DNA from: Lachnospiraceae bacterium
GTDB lineage: Bacteria; Bacillota; Clostridia; Lachnospirales; Lachnospiraceae
Direction: 5' to 3'
DNA length: 11,171 nt
Assembly (NCBI GenBank): GCA_022790905.1
Contig: JAAVYC010000096.1
Coordinates: 1 to 11,171 of the forward strand
Numbering within the stretch: position 1 is the first letter of the stretch; every line of letters starts with the position of its first letter. The position numbers and the translations under genes were made by a program. Below the pieces are notes generated by a model. It searched no databases, was not told where the DNA came from, and saw nothing but the letters and a program-made list of their open reading frames with translations. Positions 6,300 through 11,171 of this stretch are shown in pieces.

Positions 6300-6445
6300 G
6301 AAAAAAGGAAAAAAAGGAACGTTTAGATAGGGAAAAATAGAACGAGCGTTTTGTACACAAATAATAAAGATGGTAACTTTTGAGAAAAAATGAAAAAATA
6401 TCTTGACTTTTTTAAAATGAAAATATTACATGAATTATCAGATAA

Positions 6446-6462
6446 TGTAAGAAACATGTAAA
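6446..6462 (+). promoter_or_regulatory. Near-match WalR box upstream of the GT26-like gene
   Basis: TGTAAG, five bases, TGTAAA fits TGTWAH-N5-TGTWAH at 11 of 12 defined positions; the final G of the first half-site is the exception. It ends 31 bp before the -35 hexamer at 6494, a position compatible with activation. The AT-rich setting makes chance matches easier. Confidence 0.3.
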
Positions 6463-6493
6463 AATATCTTGGTGACGAAAACGAAGAGTTTTC

Positions 6494-6522
6494 TTGAAAT
6501 CTAAAAAAGATTTTGATATACT
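6494..6522 (+). promoter_or_regulatory. Sigma-A promoter of the GT26-like/yitT operon
   Basis: TTGAAA (6494-6499), 17 nt, TATACT (6517-6522): 5 of 6 and 5 of 6 consensus bases at optimal spacing. It lies about 40 bp before ATG 6564 and shows that the in-frame TTG at 6513, inside the promoter, is not the start. Confidence 0.75.
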
Positions 6523-6563
6523 CATGTATATTATCACGCAAATTAAAAATAATAGGTGTAACA

Positions 6564-7247
6564 ATGAAGAAGAAAATTCAGATATTGGGTTTGGAGATAG
6601 ATAACTATTCTGTGCGGGAAGCCATACTTTTGGCGGAGGGTTATCTGAACGGAAACTCCTTAAAAACGATAGAGACAGTTACGATGAAGATGCTGACAGA
6701 TGCGGAGAGCAATGAGATTGTGGGACAGGCGATACAGGATATGGATCTGACAGTGATTGGAGAGAAAGAGATATTGACGGCGGCTAATATCAATACTCCA
6801 CAGAGACTGAAAGAGACAACGGAGCACGAGTTTTTTTATGAGTTTGTAAAAAGAATCGTGCGCAACCGTAAGAGAGTCTATCTGATCAGCGAAAAAGAAG
6901 AGGTCAATGATATATTAGAAGTTCTATTGAAAGAAAAGTATCCGAAGGTAGTGATTGTGGGAAGTGCAGCATTAGAGGAATGTCAGGGGGATTTTGGGAA
7001 TATCATCAATGAAATTAATGGGGATACTGCCGATGTAGTAATGTCTACGATCTCCACGCCAAGGCAGGAAGAGTTTCTTTCAGAGTGCAAGAGTAAAATG
7101 AGTGCTAAGATATGGTATGGTTTGGGAAATTATACAGAATTGAATACAGAGACGGCTGTGAAAAAAGTTTTTAAAAAGTTTTTTCATAAGCATACATTGA
7201 TGAAAAAAATGGAACAGTATCAAGAAAAAGATGGGGAACAGAAATGA
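6564..7247 (+). CDS. Divergent WecG/TagA/CpsF (GT26)-like protein
   Basis: A 227-residue protein with the length and layout of the WecB/TagA/CpsF family, whose members add N-acetylmannosamine(uronic acid) to lipid-linked carriers for wall polymers. It shows the N-terminal ILGLEIDNYSVREAI start and the central segment RVYLISEKEEV. The C-terminal ISTPRQEEFL and AKIWYGLG elements correspond to the usual G-P/F-PKQE and GVG motifs. Key sites are altered. The T-x-N-P-E segment is ETVTMKML, where T38 may be kept but N-P is lost. The P-D-G motif with its essential Asp reads I-G-E67-K-E, giving at best Glu for Asp. It may be a weak enzyme or a pseudo-enzyme. AGGTG (6554-6558) and the promoter fix the start. 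Its stop overlaps the yitT-like start (ATGA), so the two are coupled. A hydrophilic Lys-rich tail (about 200-227) could contact the membrane. Confidence 0.72.
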   Translation: MKKKIQILGLEIDNYSVREAILLAEGYLNGNSLKTIETVTMKMLTDAESNEIVGQAIQDMDLTVIGEKEILTAANINTPQRLKETTEHEFFYEFVKRIVRNRKRVYLISEKEEVNDILEVLLKEKYPKVVIVGSAALEECQGDFGNIINEINGDTADVVMSTISTPRQEEFLSECKSKMSAKIWYGLGNYTELNTETAVKKVFKKFFHKHTLMKKMEQYQEKDGEQK

Positions 7248-8116
7248 AAATGAAGATTTTAAACAGTCGCCCCTGGTACGTAGACTATTTGTTTATCTTT
7301 GCGGGAACCGGACTGATGGCATGGTCAGTCCAATGCATTTTTGAGCCGATTGGATTGGTGACAGGAGGTTTTTCCGGAATCGCAATTATTATTAGAAAAA
7401 TGACAACTGGGTTCGTAGCGGGAGGAATTCCACTTTGGTTGACGAATCTGATATTAAATGTACCGGTATTTTTGGCAGCCTTAAAGGTGAAAGGGAAGCG
7501 ATTTATAGGGAGAACTGCCATTGGAACGGTTCTCCTGTCTTTTTGGCTTTTTGTAATTCCGCAGATAGATTTGACGCAGGGAGATTATATGCTTGCGACA
7601 ATATTTGGGGGAGTGATCACTGGCGTTGGAATTGGGCTTGTACTGCTTGCAAAGGGTACGACAGGGGGAACTGATATGGTTTCTGCTCTGATACAAAATT
7701 ATGCAAGGCAGTATTCTGTGGCACAGGTTCTACAGGTGATCGATGGTATGGTTGTATTAGTGGGACTCTATGTCTTTGGATTGAAACCAGCGCTTTATGC
7801 GATTGTGGCAATTTTTATTACCTCTAAGATATCGGATACTCTCATGGAGGGTATGAAATATTCCAAAGCAGCGTTGATCATTACGGATCGCTATAAAGAA
7901 ATTGCAGATGCCATTATGAGGAATTTGGATCGCGGACTGACCGGATTAGAGGCAACCGGAATGTATTCTGGCAATCACAAAACTGTGCTTTACTGTGTGG
8001 TTTCAAAAAAAGAAATTGTGGAATTGAAAGATATTGTAGCAGAAATAGACCACAATGCGTTTGTGATTGTAACGGATGCGAGAGAGGTGCTTGGGGAGGG
8101 GTTTTTGGAATATTAG
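7244..8116 (+). CDS. YitT family membrane protein (DUF161 plus DUF2179)
   Basis: A 290-residue membrane protein. The N-terminal half has about five to six hydrophobic segments (roughly 14-33, 37-50, 62-82, 88-106, 115-137, 158-195), with the family motif T139-T-G-G-T-D144 and the FEPIGLVTGGFSG stretch. The soluble C-terminal DUF2179 domain (about 206-288) contains RGLTGLEATGMYSG and AFVIVTDAREVLGEGF. The family is widespread in Firmicutes but its transport or signalling role is unsettled. The ATG overlaps the preceding stop by 4 nt, and GGGGAA at 7234-7239 serves as ribosome site. A second in-frame ATG at 7250 is possible. No clean terminator follows, only a weak A/T-rich stem near 8121-8155. 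Confidence 0.92.
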   Translation: MKMKILNSRPWYVDYLFIFAGTGLMAWSVQCIFEPIGLVTGGFSGIAIIIRKMTTGFVAGGIPLWLTNLILNVPVFLAALKVKGKRFIGRTAIGTVLLSFWLFVIPQIDLTQGDYMLATIFGGVITGVGIGLVLLAKGTTGGTDMVSALIQNYARQYSVAQVLQVIDGMVVLVGLYVFGLKPALYAIVAIFITSKISDTLMEGMKYSKAALIITDRYKEIADAIMRNLDRGLTGLEATGMYSGNHKTVLYCVVSKKEIVELKDIVAEIDHNAFVIVTDAREVLGEGFLEY

Positions 8117-8197
8117 CATAAAAAAAGCACATTTAGTCTTTCTTTTTTTTATCTTTTGCATTAGAATAAAAAAGAAGTAGGTCGTTTTAGTCAAAAT

Positions 8198-8228
8198 TTG
8201 CAGAACATAATTGTGTATTTTGTATAAG
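8198..8228 (+). promoter_or_regulatory. Weak candidate promoter of the PucR-type regulator/ftsEX operon
   Basis: TTGCAG (8198-8203) and TATAAG (8223-8228) are separated by 19 nt, longer than optimal. TG two bases before the -10 could partly compensate. No better promoter is visible in the 140-bp gap after the YitT gene, so read-through from upstream remains possible. Confidence 0.35.
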
Positions 8229-8256
8229 AACGAATTTGCAGGAAAGGTGTTTTATT

Positions 8257-9345
8257 ATGATTTCAAATCAAATTTTACAGAGTACTATAGAAGGGTTAAA
8301 GGGGATTACCAGAATTGACCTATGTATTGTGGATACAGAGGGAAAAATTTTAGCAACGACATTCTCAGATGCGGATCAATATATCGATGCTGCAACAGCG
8401 TTTGTAGAATCTCCTGCGGATAGTCAGGTAGTACAGGGATGTCAGTTTTTTAAGGTCTTTGACGAACATCAGCTGGAATATATCCTGCTGGCGAACGGCG
8501 ACAGTGATGATGTCTATATGATAGCTAAGATTGCGAGTTTTCAGATTGAGAATTTATTAGTTGCGTACAAAGAGAGATTTGATAAAGATAATTTTATAAA
8601 AAATCTTTTGCTGGACAATTTGCTTTTGGTAGATATCTATAACCGTGCCAAAAAACTTCGTATTGACACGGAAGTGCGACGTGTGGTATTTATTATTGAA
8701 GTTACTCGAGAGAAAGATGGAAATGAGCTGGAGAAGATCAGAAGTCTTTTTGGAGGAAAATCTAGAGATTTTGTGACAGAGGTCGATGAGAAAAATATTA
8801 TATTGGTGAAAGAGTTAGCAGACGGAGAGACTTATGATGATCTGAAAAAAACGGCTGATGTGGTTTTGAGTCTGTTGCACACCACTGCCGGCAATAATAT
8901 ACATATTGCTTATGGAACAATTGTCCACGAGATTAAAGAGGTGTCGCGTTCTTACAAGGAAGCGAGAATGGCATTGGATGTGGGAAAAATTTTCTTTGGA
9001 GAAAAGGAAGTGATTGCTTATTCGGAGCTTGGCATAGGAAGATTGATCTATCAGCTTCCGATTCCGCTCTGTAAAATGTTTATTAAAGAAGTTTTTGATG
9101 GAAAGTCTCCGGATGATTTTGATGATGAGACGTTGACGACAATCAATAAATTTTTTGAGAACAGCCTGAATGTTTCAGAGACATCTAGACAGCTGTATAT
9201 CCATCGAAATACACTGGTTTATCGTCTGGATAAATTACAAAAGAGTACGAGACTGGATTTACGTGTGTTTGAAGATGCGATTACATTTAAGATTGCTTTA
9301 ATGGTCGTAAAATATATGAAGTACATGGAGTCATTGGATTATTAA
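8257..9345 (+). CDS. PucR/CdaR-type transcriptional regulator upstream of ftsEX
   Basis: A 362-residue cytosolic regulator. About residues 1-105 form a sensor-like region (ISNQILQ, then IDLCIVDTEGKILATT) resembling the sugar-diacid-recognition/PAS-like fold of CdaR proteins. About 125-275 is a degenerate GGDEF-like middle domain, with IHIAYGTIVHEIKEV then SYKEARMALDVG. The C-terminal PucR-type helix-turn-helix (about 300-358) is clear: LNVSETSRQLYIHRNTLVYRL, with H316-R-N-T-L-V-Y-R323 as recognition helix. The usual TGLDLR following this reads TRLDLR (Gly to Arg332). The ATG at 8257 is preferred over an in-frame TTG at 8236 because AAGGTG (8244-8249) sits 7 nt upstream. It ends 16 bp before ftsE, so it should be co-transcribed with ftsEX. 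The ligand and target genes are unknown. Confidence 0.85.
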   Translation: MISNQILQSTIEGLKGITRIDLCIVDTEGKILATTFSDADQYIDAATAFVESPADSQVVQGCQFFKVFDEHQLEYILLANGDSDDVYMIAKIASFQIENLLVAYKERFDKDNFIKNLLLDNLLLVDIYNRAKKLRIDTEVRRVVFIIEVTREKDGNELEKIRSLFGGKSRDFVTEVDEKNIILVKELADGETYDDLKKTADVVLSLLHTTAGNNIHIAYGTIVHEIKEVSRSYKEARMALDVGKIFFGEKEVIAYSELGIGRLIYQLPIPLCKMFIKEVFDGKSPDDFDDETLTTINKFFENSLNVSETSRQLYIHRNTLVYRLDKLQKSTRLDLRVFEDAITFKIALMVVKYMKYMESLDY

Positions 9346-9350
9346 AAATT

Positions 9351-9356
9351 AGGAGG
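9351..9356 (+). promoter_or_regulatory. Ribosome binding site of ftsE
   Basis: AGGAGG ends 5 nt before ATG 9362. With only 16 bp between genes and no promoter or terminator, this supports joint transcription with the regulator. Confidence 0.85.
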
Positions 9357-9361
9357 CACAT

Positions 9362-10045
9362 ATGATTAAGCTTGAACATGTCAGTAAGGCGTATTCAGCA
9401 GGAATTCCCGCTTTGAATAATGCGAGTCTCTATATTAGAGAGGGAGAGTTTGTATTTTTGGTGGGGGAGAGTGGTTCTGGAAAATCTACCTTTATCAGGC
9501 TCTTGTTAAAAGAACTAGAGCCCACATCCGGAAAAATTTTTATCAATGGACAGGATATTGGCCAGTTAAAGAGGAAACAAATTCCAAAGATGCGTAGAAA
9601 TATCGGGGTTGTTTTTCAGGATTTCCGGCTTTTGAGAGATAGAAATGTCTATGAAAATGTGGCATTTGCCCAGAGAGTTGTGGGGACTGGTACGAAGACC
9701 ATGAGGAGTCGTGTGCCTCAGATGTTGTCTGTTGTGGGACTTGCGGCAAAATATAAATCTTTGCCAAGACAGTTGTCTGGAGGAGAACAGCAGAGAGTTG
9801 CAATCGCTAGGGCATTGGTCAATCAACCAAAGATTTTACTTGCAGACGAGCCTACTGGAAATTTGGATGAAAACAATGCCTGGGAGATTATGAATCTTTT
9901 GGAGGAGATCAATAAAAAGGGAACGACAGTTGTTGTTGTGACTCATAACCTCGATATCGTAAAAGCGATGAAGAAGCGCGTCATTACTTTGCGGAAAGGC
10001 ATCGTAGTCAGCGATGAAGATTTAGGTGGTACAAATGAGATTTAG
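9362..10045 (+). CDS. ftsE: Cell division ATP-binding protein FtsE
   Basis: The ATPase of the FtsEX complex, which couples ATP hydrolysis at the division site to activation of periplasmic or extracellular wall hydrolases. It has 227 residues, the usual size. All ABC motifs are present: Walker A G35-E-S-G-S-G-K-S-T43, Q-loop in VVFQDFRLL, signature L138-S-G-G-E-Q-Q144, Walker B ILLAD162-E163, D-loop GNLD, and H195 (VTHN). The FRLL after the Q-loop is typical of FtsE. Its 3' end overlaps ftsX by 11 nt. No fault is visible. Confidence 0.97.
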   Translation: MIKLEHVSKAYSAGIPALNNASLYIREGEFVFLVGESGSGKSTFIRLLLKELEPTSGKIFINGQDIGQLKRKQIPKMRRNIGVVFQDFRLLRDRNVYENVAFAQRVVGTGTKTMRSRVPQMLSVVGLAAKYKSLPRQLSGGEQQRVAIARALVNQPKILLADEPTGNLDENNAWEIMNLLEEINKKGTTVVVVTHNLDIVKAMKKRVITLRKGIVVSDEDLGGTNEI

Positions 10046-10943
10046 TACATTTCTATATTCAGTAAATCAAGGTATGAAAAATATCGGGAGAAATAAAATG
10101 TTTTCTCTTGCCTCTATGGCGACAATGGCAGCCTGTATTTTTTTGTTTGGAGTATTTTTTTCTATTGTGACGAATTTTGAGGCCATGGTAAAGACGGCAG
10201 AAGAGGGAGTTGCGGTTACCGTATTTTTTGAGAAAGGACTTGAACAAAAAAAAATAGAGGAGATTGGAACAGAGATCAAGAAACGTGCAGAGGTGGCAAG
10301 ATACGAGTTTGTATCTGGAGAACAGGCTTGGGAAGAGTTCCAAAAAGATTATTTTAAGGGAAACACAGAGGCGGCGGAAGGATTTGAAGAGGATAATCCG
10401 TTGGCCAATTCTTCACACTATGAGATCTATTTGAATGATGTCTCTATGCAAAAGACTTTGGTCAGCCATTTGAAATCACTAGAAGGGGTAAGAGAAGTGC
10501 ATCAGTCTGAGATTGCGGCAAATACGCTTTCCGATTTGAACTCTTTGATTGGCTATGTCTCAGCGGGAATTATTTTGATTTTGATTGCGGTTGCGGTATT
10601 CTTAATCAGTAACACGATTCGAACTGGAATTTCCGTAAGGCGGGAAGAGATTGCAATTATGAAATTGATCGGAGCAACTGATAATTTCATCCGGGCCCCG
10701 TTTATTGTGGAAGGGGTTATGATTGGTCTTATCGGTTCTGTGATTCCGCTGGTTCTTCTCTATGTGATATACAGCAGGATGATTGCCTATGTGGCGGAAA
10801 AATTTGTATTTTTAAGCAGTATGTTGAATTTCCTTCCAGCAGGACATGTGTTTAGGGTACTGGTACCAGTAGCTCTTTTATTGGGGGTGGGTATTGGATT
10901 TGTCGGAAGCCGTTTGACGACGAAGAAACATTTGAATGTATAA
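10035..10943 (+). CDS. ftsX: Cell division protein FtsX (permease-like)
   Basis: The membrane partner of FtsE. It has 302 residues with a short cytoplasmic N terminus, TM1 at about 23-46, and a large extracellular loop (about 50-168) that in this family recruits a coiled-coil hydrolase or activator. TM2 is at about 171-192, TM3 about 222-243 and TM4 about 273-293. The FtsX signature EEIAIMKLIGATDNFIRAPF is at about 203-224. The start is ATG 10035 with AGGTGG (10024-10029) before it, not the in-frame GTG at 10026 that lies inside this ribosome site. The overlap with ftsE implies coupled translation. The protein ends two residues after a KKH basic cluster (KKHLNV). Confidence 0.96.
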   Translation: MRFSTFLYSVNQGMKNIGRNKMFSLASMATMAACIFLFGVFFSIVTNFEAMVKTAEEGVAVTVFFEKGLEQKKIEEIGTEIKKRAEVARYEFVSGEQAWEEFQKDYFKGNTEAAEGFEEDNPLANSSHYEIYLNDVSMQKTLVSHLKSLEGVREVHQSEIAANTLSDLNSLIGYVSAGIILILIAVAVFLISNTIRTGISVRREEIAIMKLIGATDNFIRAPFIVEGVMIGLIGSVIPLVLLYVIYSRMIAYVAEKFVFLSSMLNFLPAGHVFRVLVPVALLLGVGIGFVGSRLTTKKHLNV

Positions 10944-10947
10944 CACT

Positions 10948-10979
10948 ATGGGACTGTCTTTGGCAGGCCCATGTTTTTT
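10948..10979 (+). terminator. Terminator-like hairpin after ftsX
   Basis: ATGGGACTGTC (10948-10958) and GGCAGGCCCAT (10962-10972) pair with one A-G mismatch and one T-G wobble around TTT, followed by GTTTTTTG. Termination may be partial, with some read-through to the next gene, which has no obvious promoter of its own. Confidence 0.75.
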
Positions 10980-11018
10980 GTTGTGAGAGCAGGATTCATT
11001 TTTGTAGGAGTGAATGTT

Positions 11019-11171
11019 ATGGGAAGAAAGAGAAAATCTATTGCCATAGTTTTTGCCGTATTGTTGGGACTATTTCCGGTTTTGAATGTCTATGCAAAAA
11101 GTATGGATGATGCGCAAGAGGAAAAAAAGGAATTGGAAAATGATCTGGAGGAGGCGAAGGAGCTGATCAAT
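11019..11171 (+). CDS. Secreted coiled-coil protein, probable PcsB/EnvC-like FtsX partner (5' part)
   Basis: Only the first 51 codons are in the window and the frame is open to its edge. The start ATG follows GTAGGAG (11004-11010). The first 27 or so residues form a signal peptide: basic MGRKRKS, hydrophobic core IAIVFAVLLGLFPVL, and a likely cut after VYA. Directly after comes a highly charged Glu/Lys helix (AQEEKKELENDLEEAKEL) typical of the N-terminal coiled coil of PcsB, CwlO or EnvC-type proteins. Position just after ftsEX makes it the likely wall-hydrolase or activator partner of FtsX. The catalytic or LytM/M23/CHAP domain is outside the window, so the type is not determined. Confidence 0.7.
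   Translation, partial: MGRKRKSIAIVFAVLLGLFPVLNVYAKSMDDAQEEKKELENDLEEAKELIN

Larger units (their letters stand above)
6066..6563. other. AT-rich intergenic region with DnaA-box-like sites
   Basis: There is no convincing gene in either strand over about 500 bp. It contains same-strand DnaA-box-like 9-mers at 6165, 6229, 6270, 6291 (perfect) and 6351, then a very AT-rich tract (about 6361-6470). It also holds the direct repeat AAAAATATCTTG at 6394-6405 and 6460-6471, a near-match WalR box at 6446-6462 and a promoter at 6494-6522. A second weaker -35-like TTGACT is at 6403 with no well-spaced -10. Open frames here (for example minus 6092-6298) lack ribosome sites and have no recognisable protein features. 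Confidence 0.6.

Noticed and set aside
6066..6563. Replication origin (oriC)
   Set aside because: DnaA boxes and an AT-rich tract are present, but none of dnaA, dnaN, rpmH or parAB is adjacent and only one box is perfect. An ectopic cluster is the most that can be claimed.
8117..8160. Rho-independent terminator after the YitT gene
   Set aside because: Only an A-run/T-run stem (AAAAAAG with CTTTCTTTTT) around a 10-nt loop can be drawn; it has almost no G-C pairs, so termination is doubtful.
1..11171. CRISPR array, transposase, integrase, toxin-antitoxin or defence genes
   Set aside because: No regularly spaced direct repeats and no protein with the matching motifs were found on either strand.

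Overview
The window reads as chromosomal core DNA of a low-GC Gram-positive Clostridia, most likely a gut Lachnospiraceae (Blautia, Dorea or Mediterraneibacter type). The reasons are AT-rich composition, strong AGGAGG-type ribosome binding sites, sigma-A-like promoters, and the gene set: a bacterial acyl-ACP thioesterase, CvfB, YitT, a PucR-type regulator and ftsEX. The genus cannot be fixed from the sequence alone. I see no phage, IS element, CRISPR array, rRNA or resistance gene.

Layout. Positions 74-145 hold tRNA-Gln(CUG) with its own terminator, followed by about 160 bp of nested inverted repeats. From 362 to 3256 runs a compact operon: acyl-ACP thioesterase, the S1-domain protein CvfB, RidA and a CPBP membrane protease. 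It ends at a hairpin (3271-3303) that can terminate both strands, because the next gene, a 62-codon YjfB-like putative motility protein, converges on it from the minus strand. Then come trxB (thioredoxin reductase) and a secreted SH3/SH3/NlpC-P60 wall hydrolase, which has a perfect consensus sigma-A promoter with a WalR (YycF) box directly after it.

A roughly 500-bp AT-rich gap (6066-6563) follows. It carries one perfect and four near-perfect same-strand DnaA boxes, a near-match WalR box and a good promoter. It leads into a divergent WecG/TagA-like (GT26) protein whose stop overlaps the start of a YitT membrane protein. Last comes a PucR/CdaR-type regulator 16 bp upstream of ftsE, then ftsX, a terminator, and the first 51 codons of a secreted coiled-coil protein that is probably the PcsB/EnvC-like hydrolase or hydrolase activator partner of FtsEX.

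How it fits together. The right two thirds is centred on the cell envelope: an NlpC/P60 hydrolase, the FtsEX machine and its probable hydrolase partner, with WalR-type sites suggesting a link to WalRK, the wall-homeostasis two-component system. Nothing here is clearly a new defence or mobile system. The most novel leads are the WalR-type sites, the DnaA-box cluster, the degenerate GT26 protein, the PucR regulator joined to ftsEX, and the palindromic repeat family.
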